From Bacteroidaceae bacterium (lineage in GTDB: Bacteria > Bacteroidota > Bacteroidia > Bacteroidales > Bacteroidaceae): DNA of 50,968 nt. The notes beneath the pieces are model-generated. The model did no database searches. It saw nothing but the letters and a program-made list of their open reading frames with translations, and was not told where the DNA came from. Shown here one piece after another: positions 16,566 through 25,561 of this stretch (position 1 is its first letter; every line of letters starts with the position of its first letter). The stretch covers positions 1-50,968 of the forward strand of contig JAGAAS010000082.1 of NCBI GenBank assembly GCA_017615125.1. The letters are read 5' to 3'. A program made the translations under genes and the position numbers.

Positions 16566-18431
16566 ATGAATATGAAGAACATCAAAAACATACTTACATG
16601 TTGCGCGGCAAACCTTGCTGTGCTGATTGTCTTTTCACTCTACAGCAGCCCATGCTTGGCTGACGAAGCGCTGAACTTTACCGTTCAAGCGCCGAATGCT
16701 GTTGTCCAGGGTGAGCAGTTTCGACTGGTATACACCATCAATACACAAAAAGTCAAGGACTTCCGTCTCGGAGCTATTTCCGACTTTGATATACTGATGG
16801 GACCCAGCCGCTCGTCTCAGTTTACAATGATTAACGGGCAGAAGTCTTCTTCGATTACCTACACGTATGTTCTGAGAGGGCAGAAGGAGGGAACCTATAC
16901 GATTCCTCCTGCTTCAATCGTTGCGGAAGGTAATCCGATGGAGTCCAAGTCGGTAACCATAAAGGTTCTTCCTCCTGATCAGACATCAGCAGGGCAGGGA
17001 AGCAGCAGTTCTTCTCAGTCACAGTCGTCGGCTAAGACTTCCAGCGCTTCAACAGGAAAGATTAGCGACAGCGATATCTTCTTGATAGCTTCGGCAAACA
17101 AGACAAAAGTGTACGAACAAGAAGCTATCCTGTTGACTTACAAGGTTTACACTACCGTTAACCTTACTGAGCTGAACGGCAAGATGCCAGACTTGAAAGG
17201 ATTCCACATGCAGGAGGTTGAGTTGCCTGACAATAAAGAATTCCAGCTTGAGCATTACAAGGGAAGGAACTACAAGACGCTCGTTTGGAGGCAGTTCGTG
17301 CTATTCCCGCAGCAATCTGGCACACTTGAGATTCCTTCCGTCACCTACGAGGGAACCATTATGCAGCAGAATCCTAACTACGATCCGTTTGAGGCTTTCT
17401 TTAACGGAGGTAGCAGTTATATAAAGGTACAGAAAACCCTTCGAACGCCGAAAGTCACCATCGAAGTCAGCCCGCTGCCTTCAGGAAAACCCGCTTCCTA
17501 CTCGAGCGGAGTGGGGCAGTTCTCCATTTCTTCCGACATCAGCACGCAAGAACTGAAGGAGAACGAGGCTGTCACTCTGCGACTTATCGTTTCCGGAACG
17601 GGCAATATGAAACTGATAAAGACGCCCGAAGTAAACTTCCCCGTCGACTTTGAAGTCTACGATCCGAAGGTCGAAAACAACTTCAAGCTTAAGACAGGAG
17701 GCCTGTCGGGAAACAAAGTGTTTGAGTACCTTGCTATTCCGCGTCACGCGGGTGAATATGAGATTCCTGCCGTTGAGTTTAGCTATTTCGACACGAACGC
17801 TAAACAATATAAGACGTTGAGAACCAGCCCGTACACCTTGAAAGTAAATCGTGGCGAAGGTTCTACGACAACAATATCTACGGGATATGTCAACAAGGAA
17901 GACCTCCGCATGCTTGGGCAGGATATCCGCTACATCCATCTGAACGATGCCAAGTTCCAAAAGAAGGGAGAGTACTTCTTCGGCTCGATGCGTTATTGGT
18001 TGTATTACATCATCCCGCTTGTTCTCTTCCTTGCCGCCATCATCGTTTGGCGCAAGAAGGCAGCCGAGAATGCAAACATCGCCAAAGTGAAGACTAAGAA
18101 AGCCAACAAGGTAGCCTCGAAGCGTCTGAAGAAAGCAAAAGCGCTCATGTCTGAGCAGAAAGACACAGAGTTCTACGATGAACTGCTTGGCGCTCTTTGG
18201 GGTTACACCAGCGACAAGCTTAGTATTCCCGTCTCGCAGCTATCCAAGGAGAACATTTCGGCAGAGCTGTCGGGGAAGAACGTTGACGAAAAGACTGTTG
18301 AGGACTTCAACAAGCTTCTTGCCGATTGTGAATTTGCGCGTTATGCACCTTCCGTTTCCGGAATGACAACGTCAGACATCTACAACCGAGCTATCGAGTT
18401 GATTGACAAAATGGAAGGCATGATTCATTAA
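16566..18431 (+). CDS. batD: BatD, exported Ig-like/oxygen tolerance protein
   Basis: This 621-residue protein has a signal peptide (residues 1-33), a large periplasmic beta-sandwich region (FRLGAISDFDILMGPSRSSQ, then repeats up to about 460) with a Ser/Gln-rich linker near 140-160, one membrane helix at about 477-496 (LYYIIPLVLFLAAIIVW) and a cytoplasmic helical tail. This is the BatD/oxygen-tolerance family plan. The tail contains FYDELLGALWGYTSDKLSIP, which resembles the tail of the exported protein encoded at 12453-13628. An ATG two codons further in (MKNIKNIL) is an alternative start. Confidence 0.93.
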   Translation: MNMKNIKNILTCCAANLAVLIVFSLYSSPCLADEALNFTVQAPNAVVQGEQFRLVYTINTQKVKDFRLGAISDFDILMGPSRSSQFTMINGQKSSSITYTYVLRGQKEGTYTIPPASIVAEGNPMESKSVTIKVLPPDQTSAGQGSSSSSQSQSSAKTSSASTGKISDSDIFLIASANKTKVYEQEAILLTYKVYTTVNLTELNGKMPDLKGFHMQEVELPDNKEFQLEHYKGRNYKTLVWRQFVLFPQQSGTLEIPSVTYEGTIMQQNPNYDPFEAFFNGGSSYIKVQKTLRTPKVTIEVSPLPSGKPASYSSGVGQFSISSDISTQELKENEAVTLRLIVSGTGNMKLIKTPEVNFPVDFEVYDPKVENNFKLKTGGLSGNKVFEYLAIPRHAGEYEIPAVEFSYFDTNAKQYKTLRTSPYTLKVNRGEGSTTTISTGYVNKEDLRMLGQDIRYIHLNDAKFQKKGEYFFGSMRYWLYYIIPLVLFLAAIIVWRKKAAENANIAKVKTKKANKVASKRLKKAKALMSEQKDTEFYDELLGALWGYTSDKLSIPVSQLSKENISAELSGKNVDEKTVEDFNKLLADCEFARYAPSVSGMTTSDIYNRAIELIDKMEGMIH

Positions 18432-18460
18432 AGCGAGAAAAATACTTAACAAATCTCACA

Positions 18461-18543
18461 ATATCGAGAAGGGAAAAATATTTTTCGAGAAGGAATCTCG
18501 CCGTATGAAGAAAGAAAAAAAATTTATGAAGAAAGAAAAATGA
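18461..18543 (+). repeat. Interspersed intergenic repeat, copy 3, abutting the batE start
   Basis: Modules: TCGAGAAGGGAAAAATATTT, TTCGAGAAGGAATCTCGCCG, TATGAAGAAAGAAAAAAAAT and a second ATGAAGAAAGAAAAATG. Compared with copy 1, a 21-nt A/T tract is missing between GAGAAGGAA and TCTCGCC, an in-frame difference. Read in the common frame it gives EKGKIFFEKESRRMKKEKKF, and its TGA (18541-18543) overlaps the batE ATG (18540-18542), which could couple the two. A clean terminator is not evident. Confidence 0.75.
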
Positions 18544-19334
18544 AAAAGGTATTATACATATTCATCCTGTTCTTTATCCAAAGCTTCGTATGCCTTGCGC
18601 AGGAAAACGAGAGCTTCAGTTTCGCAGCCGACAGCGTTGTTGTGGAGTATTCCAAAGCTCTTGGCGACAGCGCCTACGCAAAGGGCGACTTTGCAACAGC
18701 AATCGATGTTTACGAACATGTTCTTCAGGAAGGAGAGTCGGCATCCGTTTACTACAATCTGGGAAATGCATACTACAAGGTTGACGACATAGCGCGCGCC
18801 ATTCTCAACTACGAGCGTGCTCTTCTCCTTGAACCGTCGAACAAGGATATCCAATTCAACCTTGAACTGGCTCGAAGCAAGACAATCGACAGAGTTTCAG
18901 AGGAAAACGAGATCTTCTTCGTGAAGTGGTACAGGAACTTCGCAAGTCTGATGTCAATGCAGACGTGGGCCATTATTGCTATCGCAACGTTTATCCTGTT
19001 CCTCGTGTCGCTAAGCATTTTTATTTTCGCGAAAAAACGCTCCATAAAGAAACTTTTCTTTATCTTTGCCATCCTTTTCGCAATCGTCTCCTTGTGCGCG
19101 AATGCAACAGCTAACGGGCAGAAAAGGCGTCTCACTAACCGAACAAATGCTATTGTGATGACGCCAAGCGTTGTTGTCAGAAGCACTCCAAGCGCAAACG
19201 GCACTGAGCTGTTTGTGTTGCACGAAGGCCATAAAGTGACAATTTCCGACAATTCAATCAAGGATTGGAAGGAAATAGAGCTTGAGGACGGAAACGTTGG
19301 GTGGATTGAGACGAAAGCGCTGGAAGTAATATAA
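18540..19334 (+). CDS. batE: BatE, TPR and SH3-like domain membrane protein
   Basis: This 264-residue protein begins with a signal sequence (MKKVLYIFILFFIQSFVCLA). TPR repeats follow (AYAKGDFATAIDVYEHVLQE, AILNYERALLLEP; residues 35-110), then two membrane helices near 140-162 and 168-188. The C-terminal bacterial SH3-like domain reads VVVRSTPSANGTELFVLHEG and ends WKEIELEDGNVGWIETKALE. SH3 domains of this type often contact the cell wall. It closes the bat operon. The 108-nt gap from batD is filled by repeat copy 3, whose reading frame ends across the batE start. Confidence 0.92.
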   Translation: MKKVLYIFILFFIQSFVCLAQENESFSFAADSVVVEYSKALGDSAYAKGDFATAIDVYEHVLQEGESASVYYNLGNAYYKVDDIARAILNYERALLLEPSNKDIQFNLELARSKTIDRVSEENEIFFVKWYRNFASLMSMQTWAIIAIATFILFLVSLSIFIFAKKRSIKKLFFIFAILFAIVSLCANATANGQKRRLTNRTNAIVMTPSVVVRSTPSANGTELFVLHEGHKVTISDNSIKDWKEIELEDGNVGWIETKALEVI

Positions 19335-19374
19335 AAGAGTAGGGGACTGGTTCCTTGATAAGACATTAAAGAAG

Positions 19375-20079
19375 ATGCTTGAACAACTTGCGGAATTTGA
19401 CACACGCCTGATGCTTGCTCTCAACGGGAGCGACTCACTGTATATGGATGGCTTCATGAGGCTATTCTCGTCTACGTCGGTGTGGATTCCCGTTGCTATC
19501 GTTCTACTTGTCATCCTGTTCAAAAACAACCGATTAGGCTCCTTCATTGCGGCAGTCCTGATGATTGCGCTCACGGTTTTCTTGTGCGACAGGCTCTCGT
19601 CGGGATATATCAAGCCGATGGTGGGACGCCTCAGACCTTCCAACGAGCCTTTGATTCTGGATCAGATTGACATAGTAAACGGCTCAAGATATGGAAGTTA
19701 CGGTTTCATATCTTCTCATGCAGCCAATTGCTTCGGACTATTCATGTTCCTTTCTTTGCTTATCAGGCAGAAAGCATTGAGTATCACGCTGTTTCTTTGG
19801 GCTCTAATTGACTCTTTTTCACGCGTTTATCTAGGAGTTCATTATCCTGGGGATATTCTTTGTGGAGCCCTGTTTGGAATGCTTGTCGGAAGCGTCGTTT
19901 ACCTGATTTATTGGATTTTTACGCGACGTATCCAAACAGGCCCAGGCAAGATAACGAGTTTTTATACGAGCACAGGCTATTTAATGGAAGACGTCCAGCT
20001 GATTCTGGTAGCCTTTTACCTTACATTTACCTTTATTGCACTTTATTCCTTTGTATATCTAAACAACAAATTCCTATAA
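19375..20079 (+). CDS. PAP2-family membrane phosphatase
   Basis: This 234-residue membrane protein has the three PAP2 signatures: KPMVGRLRP (KxxxxxxRP), SSHAANCFG (normally PSGH; here SSHA) and SRVYLGVHYPGD (SRxxxxxHxxxD). These carry the catalytic histidines and arginines that remove phosphate from lipid phosphates such as undecaprenyl pyrophosphate or phosphatidate. About five to six helices are predicted. Substrate is unknown. It follows batE by 40 nt on the same strand and may be read through. Confidence 0.92.
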   Translation: MLEQLAEFDTRLMLALNGSDSLYMDGFMRLFSSTSVWIPVAIVLLVILFKNNRLGSFIAAVLMIALTVFLCDRLSSGYIKPMVGRLRPSNEPLILDQIDIVNGSRYGSYGFISSHAANCFGLFMFLSLLIRQKALSITLFLWALIDSFSRVYLGVHYPGDILCGALFGMLVGSVVYLIYWIFTRRIQTGPGKITSFYTSTGYLMEDVQLILVAFYLTFTFIALYSFVYLNNKFL

Positions 20080-20092
20080 AAAATTTTCTTCT

Positions 20093-20353
20093 ATGAGCAA
20101 GATAATGACTTTTAATGAACTAAGAGCTATTAAAGATTCATTACCCGAAGGTAGCATGCACCGCATTGCAGATGAGTTAAACATGAGCGTTGAAACGGTA
20201 AGAAATTTCTTTGGAGGACAAAACTTCACAATAGGCGAAAGTGTCGGCATCCACATTGAACCAGGACCTAACGGAGGAATCGTTTGCATTGACGACACAA
20301 CAGTTCTTGATAAGGCATTAGCTATTCTAGAAGAATCCAAGAAAGAAAAGTAA
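20093..20353 (+). CDS. Small helix-turn-helix DNA-binding protein
   Basis: This 86-residue protein has an HTH-like segment (GSMHRIADELNMSVETVRNF, residues 20-39) followed by FFGGQNFTIGESVGIHIEPG and a short acidic tail. Similar proteins are common in Bacteroidales as unnamed DNA-binding proteins; I recognise the pattern but not a named family or target. It starts 13 nt after the PAP2 gene. The gene is more AT-rich than its left neighbours. Confidence 0.75.
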   Translation: MSKIMTFNELRAIKDSLPEGSMHRIADELNMSVETVRNFFGGQNFTIGESVGIHIEPGPNGGIVCIDDTTVLDKALAILEESKKEK

Positions 20354-20395
20354 ATAATTGTTCAATAACTATTTAGTAAGATTATAGGAAATATC

Positions 20396-20803
20396 ATGAA
20401 TCGAAGAACAATTATTATCGATGGAAATCTTTTTGATACAGAAGAAGGGTTTTATGACCTTATGGATAAACTCTTAACGAAAGATTTACCTTGGAAGACT
20501 GGACATAATTTGGATGCATTCAATGATCTTCTTCGTGGAGGATTTGGAGTTCATGAAGACGGAGAGCCTCTTGAAATTGTTTGGCTAAATTCTGAGAAAA
20601 GCAAAAAGGATCTTGGATATAAAGCAACAATTGAACATTGGGAAGAGATTCTCACTAAATGTCATTCTTCTGCTAATCGCAAGGTTCGCAAAAAGATTTC
20701 AGATGCAAAGAAAGGCATTGGGAAAACCTTATTCGATGATATTTCGGAAATCATCTGCAACACTAATAATTCTGGGCATGATTGCACTTTGATATTGAGG
20801 TAG
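20396..20803 (+). CDS. Barstar-family inhibitor (orphan)
   Basis: This 135-residue protein resembles barstar, the inhibitor of the ribonuclease barnase. It starts RRTIIIDGNLFDTEEGFYD, continues with GHNLDAFNDLLRGGFG (barstar: GENLDALWDCL...) and ends SGHDCTLIL (barstar: GCDITIIL). The middle is longer than in the 90-residue barstar. Barstar relatives usually protect against an RNase toxin encoded beside them, but no RNase gene is visible here: the next gene (21165) is a T9SS plug protein. Base composition is AT-rich relative to the bat operon. The family call comes from motif similarity and is fairly secure; the immunity role is inferred. Confidence 0.75.
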   Translation: MNRRTIIIDGNLFDTEEGFYDLMDKLLTKDLPWKTGHNLDAFNDLLRGGFGVHEDGEPLEIVWLNSEKSKKDLGYKATIEHWEEILTKCHSSANRKVRKKISDAKKGIGKTLFDDISEIICNTNNSGHDCTLILR

Positions 20804-21164
20804 TCCTCATTTTTGATTTTGAATTAAACATAATCACGATTATAAGAATAAGAAAGATTCATTATTGTTGGAAGAAAAAACGTGTGCCCTATTGAATAAA
20901 ACGTGATTTTTTCGTAAATTTGCAGAGTTAATTCTTTCCTCTGGAAAAGTTAAATAGAATTGTTTGAGTGTCGTGAAAAAATGTTTGAACTGTTTTTGAT
21001 TGTGATTGTTTGAGTTTATTTTTTGACAATAGGTTTTGAAGATTGTTTAAACAAATGCGGAAAAAAATTGTCTAATAGATGTAGGTTTGATTGTAGTTGA
21101 AACAAAATCGTCGAAACGACAAATGCTGTTATTTATGAAGCATACTATATTTAAAAAGGTACGA
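20804..21164 (+). promoter_or_regulatory. Promoter and long leader of the T9SS plug gene
   Basis: ATTG (20891-20894) and TAAATTTG (20915-20922), 20 nt apart, form a good Bacteroidota-type promoter. It leaves a leader of about 235 nt before the ATG at 21165. The leader is T-rich and repeats TGTTTGA (20960s, 20980s, 21000s) without a clear stem. No gene is seen in this gap and no terminator follows the barstar gene. Confidence 0.5.
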
Positions 21165-22451
21165 ATGGATTTGTTGCGAAGACTTATCTGTTCTTTTGTG
21201 GGCATTGCTTTGTGTATCGCCAGTTATGCACAACGCAACGTCGTGTATTCCCCTATGCTTCATACGCTCCAAGTCATTGCCAACGACGATTGGATGCAGC
21301 CGGCTGTCATCAACTTAGAGTCCGATGAGTTTGTTACTGTCTCCTTCGATTATTTCTCTCACGACTATCATCGGTTTGTCTGTCATCTTGAACATTGTAA
21401 TGCCGACTGGCAGCCGTCTGGCTTGGTTCAGGTTGACTATATGGACGGCTTCAACGACAGACCTATCGAATGGTATCATAACTCGCTGAATACGACCTTC
21501 TTATATACGCATTATGCCGTAGATTTCCCGAACGACGACGTAAGTATAAAGATTTCAGGCAATTACAGGCTCATTATTTACGACGAAGATGCGGATGCGT
21601 CGGCAAATGCCTTATTACCTACTTACAAAGGCTATCCTGTCGTTGCAGAGGCTTGTTTCCGCGTAGTTGAACCTTGTGTGACGGTTTCTGCCGAAGTATC
21701 TTCCAACACGGATATCGACACTCACGAGTCGTCGCAGCAGGTTTCGTTCTCCATTCATCACAACAACTATTACATCGACCTTCCTGAACGGGATTTGAAG
21801 GTGTTTGTCAGCCAGAATGACCGCCCAGACATGCTTGTCGACAACATTCAGCCCACTTACATCAATCCAGGCAGACTTGATTACGTGCACAACCGGCGTC
21901 TCATCTTCCCAGGCAACAACGAGTACCGTCGTTTCGAGATTATCAACATGTATTACGGCTCGCAGAATGTGGATAAAATCAGCTTCTTCGACCCATACTT
22001 TCATGCCGAGCTCTTAACCGAGAGCAAGCGCCGGGCATACAGCTTCGACTCCGATCATAACGGGCGTTTTTACATCCGCTACGACTTAGCCGAAGATACT
22101 GACTATGAAACGGACTATGTTTTCGTCCATTTCAGGCTTGCGGCCCCCTACCCTTGCGGAGGCAGGCTGTACGTTGCGGGGAAGTTTTCCAACTATGTCT
22201 ATTCGCCTGAATATGAGATGAAATACAATCCCGACGAAGAGCTCTACGAGAATACTCAACTCCTGAAGATGGGCGCCTATGACTACCAGTTTGTATTCGT
22301 TCCTTCGGGGAGCAACCCAGCAGTAAATCCAGTCGACGGCAGCTTCTTTGAGACGGAGAACGAATACACCATCAGCGTCTATCATCGGCCTTTCGGCGAC
22401 AGGTACGATCATCTGATTGCCGTCGAGCAGATAGACTTCAGCCAAGATTGA
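21165..22451 (+). CDS. Type IX secretion system plug-like protein (DUF5103)
   Basis: This 428-residue exported protein has the signal peptide MDLLRRLICSFVGIALCIAS ending near YAQ. The N-terminal domain carries YSPMLHTLQV and FDYFSHDYHRFVCHLEHCNA; the C-terminal part has the CGGRLYVAGKFSNY and YDYQFVFVPSG strands. This matches the DUF5103 family, which closes the lateral opening of the SprA translocon in type IX secretion (established for Flavobacterium). Here it would act in the outer envelope. Upstream in-frame starts (ATG 21123 and 21135, TTG 21087) only lengthen the region ahead of the signal peptide. The M6 protease at 25.6 kb could be a cargo of the same system. Confidence 0.85.
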   Translation: MDLLRRLICSFVGIALCIASYAQRNVVYSPMLHTLQVIANDDWMQPAVINLESDEFVTVSFDYFSHDYHRFVCHLEHCNADWQPSGLVQVDYMDGFNDRPIEWYHNSLNTTFLYTHYAVDFPNDDVSIKISGNYRLIIYDEDADASANALLPTYKGYPVVAEACFRVVEPCVTVSAEVSSNTDIDTHESSQQVSFSIHHNNYYIDLPERDLKVFVSQNDRPDMLVDNIQPTYINPGRLDYVHNRRLIFPGNNEYRRFEIINMYYGSQNVDKISFFDPYFHAELLTESKRRAYSFDSDHNGRFYIRYDLAEDTDYETDYVFVHFRLAAPYPCGGRLYVAGKFSNYVYSPEYEMKYNPDEELYENTQLLKMGAYDYQFVFVPSGSNPAVNPVDGSFFETENEYTISVYHRPFGDRYDHLIAVEQIDFSQD

Positions 22452-22814
22452 GCAACTCTTTCGCTCGTCTCCCCTATCCTCTTTGAGAGCGCTTTTTATG
22501 GCTGCAAATTATGAAGAACCGATGGAACAGCGAGAGCAACATGATGCTTGCATCAATGTTGCCGAGTCGAGACAGAGGAAGTGCAAAAATCTTTTGCTCA
22601 AAGAATACGGCGATATGAAGAAGGGAAAAAATTTTTTCGAGAAGGGAAAAAAATTTTTGAAGAAAGAAAAATTATTTCTCCTTTGAATTGCCCGAAAGTA
22701 TCCTTGCGAAAGCACGACAATTGTTTGATGACACATCTGCGACACGAACTGACACCGATTCCTTCTGGCATATTCTTTGCAGTTAGACAATAGAACAACC
22801 CGAAAACATTGCGA
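22452..22814 (+). repeat. Intergenic region upstream of clpC with repeat copy 4
   Basis: Repeat copy 4 spans about 22600-22686: AAGAATACGGCGATATGAAG, then GGGAAAAAATTTTTTCGAG, GAAGGGAAAAAAATTTTTG and AAGAAAGAAAAATTATTTC. In the common frame it reads KEYGDMKKGKNFFEKGKKFL and ends at the TGA at 22684-22686. A degenerate promoter-like TATTCTTTG lies near 22771-22779. The rest of the gap shows no gene. Confidence 0.65.
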
Positions 22815-25466
22815 ATGAACAATCCATTCACCGAGAAAATAGAACAGATCATCCGATATAGCGGCGAAGAAGTTCGTCGCCACAACTCTTTGTTTATCAC
22901 TCCGAACCACTTGATGATAAGCATCTTGCGCGACGGAGAGAACAATGCGACCGACCTTCTCCAGGCGATGGGCATCGACCTTCATCAGTTGCTCCAGAGG
23001 CTGGTGGAAGCAAGCGTGACAAACCCATCGGCTTCGTCCGGGCAGGCCGATTCCGCCATCTCGTCTACTGACGTTTTGTCATTAGACACAGCTGCCGATC
23101 AAGTCTTGAAAATCGCGCAGATCGAGGCTCGTCTGAACAAGGCCGACGGCGTAGGAACCATCCATCTGCTGCTTGCCATTCTGAAACAAGGACACAGTGC
23201 AGCAGCCGAAATACTGACGGAGCTGGGTGTCACCTACAACCGCGCGCGCCAGGAAGCCATTATCCTTTTTAAAAAGAGTTCCACGCGCTCTACCGACAAC
23301 TCCACCATCGCCTCCTTGGGTTCCGTAACTGGAAACAATGCCTCCGATCGGGGAAAACGCTTCGACGAGGAAGATGAGGACGACGACCTGCTGTTCTCCT
23401 CCCAGAACAACGGAGCGGAAAGACGTTCCGAGCATGCCTCCATAAACACCGCCACAGCAAACTCTGACGGCGATACGCCCGTGCTTGACAATTTCAGCAT
23501 CGACATGACTCTGGCGGCTGCCGAAGGAAAGCTCGATCCTGTCATCGGGCGCGAAACAGAGATACAACGCATCGCCCAGATCCTCAGCAGAAGGAAGAAA
23601 AACAACCCCATGCTCATCGGTGAGCCGGGAGTCGGGAAAAGCGCTATCGTCGAAGGTCTCGCCCTCAGGATCGTTCAGCGCCGCACCGCCAGAGCCCTCT
23701 TCGACAAGCGCGTCGTTGCGCTCGACATGGGCGCCGTTGTCGCCGGCACGAAATACAGGGGGCAGTTCGAGGAGCGCATTCGTGCCATCCTCGGGGAGCT
23801 GAGGAACAATCCGAACATCATCCTCTTTATCGACGAGATTCATAACATCGTCGGCGCGGGCAATGCTGCAGGCTCGATGGATGCGGCCAATCTGCTGAAG
23901 CCCGCTTTGGCACGCGGCGAGATAAAGTGCATCGGAGCCACCACACTCAACGAATATCGCAACAGCATCGAGAAAGACGGTGCGCTCGAACGTCGTTTCC
24001 AGAAGGTACTTGTGGAGCAGACAACGGTGGACGAAACCATTCAGATTCTGCAGAACATCAAGGACCGGTACGAGGAGCATCACAATGTCCGCTATACAGA
24101 TGAAGCCATCGAAGCTTGTGTAAAGCTCTCCGAGCGTTACATCACCGACCGTTCCTTCCCCGACAAAGCTATCGACGTGATGGATGAAGCCGGCTCGCGT
24201 GCTCATCTAACACATATCGGCGTAACACCCGACTTGGAAGCAAAGGATAAGGAGCTTGCCGAGATTGTAGCCCGCAAGCAGGAGGCCATCCGCGCCCAGC
24301 AGTTTGAAGAAGCTGCCGAACTGCGTGATACTGAGAAACATCTGCAGGAAGAAATCGCTGCTCTTGAGCAACAGATTGCAGACGAAAAAGAAGATGCCGT
24401 CACGCTCGACGAAGAGCAGATAGCAGAAGTAGTCTCCATGATGTCGGGAATTCCTGTCCAGCGCATCGCGCAGACGGAAGGCATCCGGCTGAAGGGAATG
24501 AAGGCGGAGCTGAACAAGTGCGTTGTGGCGCAGGAGACAGCTATCGACAAGCTGGTGAAAGCCATCCAGCGCAACCGCGTTGGACTCAAAGACCCGGGCC
24601 GCCCGATCGGAACATTTATGTTTCTCGGCCCGACGGGCGTCGGAAAGACGCTGCTCGCAAAAGAGCTCGCCCGTTATATGTTCGGAACGACCGACGCGCT
24701 GGTGCGCATTGACATGAGCGAATATATGGAGAAGTTTACCGTTTCGCGCCTTGTCGGAGCTCCTCCGGGCTATGTGGGTTACGAGGAAGGAGGACAGCTG
24801 ACCGAGCGCGTGCGTCGTCGTCCCTACTCCATCATTCTCCTGGACGAGATAGAGAAAGCACATCCCGATGTGTTCAACATTTTGCTGCAGGTAACGGACG
24901 AAGGACGTCTGACCGACAGCTACGGGCGCGTGGTGGATTTCCGGAATACGGTTATCATCATGACCTCCAACGTGGGCTCACGTCAGCTGAAGGACTTCGG
25001 CAGAGGAGTCGGCTTCAGCACCCAGTCACAGATCTCGGACAAGGAGCTATCGCGGAGTGTCGTCCAGAAAGCCCTCAACCGCACCTTCTCGCCTGAATTT
25101 ATCAATCGTATCGACGAGATTATCACCTTCGATCCGTTGAACAAGGAGGCTATTCGCGAAATCGTGAACATCGAAGTGCAGAAGCTAATTTCTAGAATCG
25201 AGGCACTTGGGACTCAAGTAGTTGTGGAAGATTCAGCACGCGATTTCCTTGCTTCCAAGGGCTACGATCCGCAGTACGGAGCTCGTCCGCTGAAGAGAGC
25301 TGTCCAGAATTACCTTGAGGATGAGCTCTCAGGATTACTGGTAGAAGAACCGGTGAATGAAGGTGAATATTATGTGGTTTCTGCCTTACCCGATGCGGAG
25401 AAGTTGACATTCACGAAGAAGTCTCTTCCCGAAAGAAAAGATGGAGAATCGTTGCCGGAGATTTGA
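22815..25466 (+). CDS. clpC: ClpC, ATP-dependent Clp protease ATP-binding subunit
   Basis: This 883-residue AAA+ unfoldase feeds proteins to ClpP. The N domain covers residues 1-150, followed by a variable acidic linker ([16 protein letters not shown]). AAA-1 has Walker [10 protein letters not shown] near 270 and Walker [18 protein letters not shown]-like coiled-coil ([20 protein letters not shown], near 500) marks ClpC rather than ClpB. AAA-2 has GPTGVGKTL at 605, and a C-terminal D2-small domain follows. An in-frame TTG at 22809 would add two residues; the ATG at 22815 is preferred. ClpC acts in protein quality control and regulated proteolysis. No partner gene (clpP, mcsB) is adjacent, and a terminator follows. 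Confidence 0.95.
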   Translation: MNNPFTEKIEQIIRYSGEEVRRHNSLFITPNHLMISILRDGENNATDLLQAMGIDLHQLLQRLVEASVTNPSASSGQADSAISSTDVLSLDTAADQVLKIAQIEARLNKADGVGTIHLLLAILKQGHSAAAEILTELGVTYNRARQEAIILFKKSSTRSTDNSTIASLGSVTGNNASDRGKRFDEEDEDDDLLFSSQNNGAERRSEHASINTATANSDGDTPVLDNFSIDMTLAAAEGKLDPVIGRETEIQRIAQILSRRKKNNPMLIGEPGVGKSAIVEGLALRIVQRRTARALFDKRVVALDMGAVVAGTKYRGQFEERIRAILGELRNNPNIILFIDEIHNIVGAGNAAGSMDAANLLKPALARGEIKCIGATTLNEYRNSIEKDGALERRFQKVLVEQTTVDETIQILQNIKDRYEEHHNVRYTDEAIEACVKLSERYITDRSFPDKAIDVMDEAGSRAHLTHIGVTPDLEAKDKELAEIVARKQEAIRAQQFEEAAELRDTEKHLQEEIAALEQQIADEKEDAVTLDEEQIAEVVSMMSGIPVQRIAQTEGIRLKGMKAELNKCVVAQETAIDKLVKAIQRNRVGLKDPGRPIGTFMFLGPTGVGKTLLAKELARYMFGTTDALVRIDMSEYMEKFTVSRLVGAPPGYVGYEEGGQLTERVRRRPYSIILLDEIEKAHPDVFNILLQVTDEGRLTDSYGRVVDFRNTVIIMTSNVGSRQLKDFGRGVGFSTQSQISDKELSRSVVQKALNRTFSPEFINRIDEIITFDPLNKEAIREIVNIEVQKLISRIEALGTQVVVEDSARDFLASKGYDPQYGARPLKRAVQNYLEDELSGLLVEEPVNEGEYYVVSALPDAEKLTFTKKSLPERKDGESLPEI

Positions 25467-25497
25467 GCTCTTTGAAATATTGACAACGCAAAACTAG

Positions 25498-25535
25498 AAA
25501 GGAAGCCTCTCCGAATCGGAAAAACTTCCTTTCTT
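25498..25535. terminator. Bidirectional terminator between clpC and the M6 protease gene
   Basis: AAAGGAAG (25498-25505) pairs with CTTCCTTT (25525-25532) across a 19-nt loop. It lies between the convergent clpC and M6 protease genes, and T-rich sequence follows on both strands. Confidence 0.65.
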
Positions 25536-25561
25536 CATTATCAGTCCTTATATATTGGCTT

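Noticed and set aside
23082-24206. 374-codon minus-strand open frame opposite clpC
   Set aside because: Antisense shadow of the strongly supported clpC gene; the coding-strand motifs explain the open frame.
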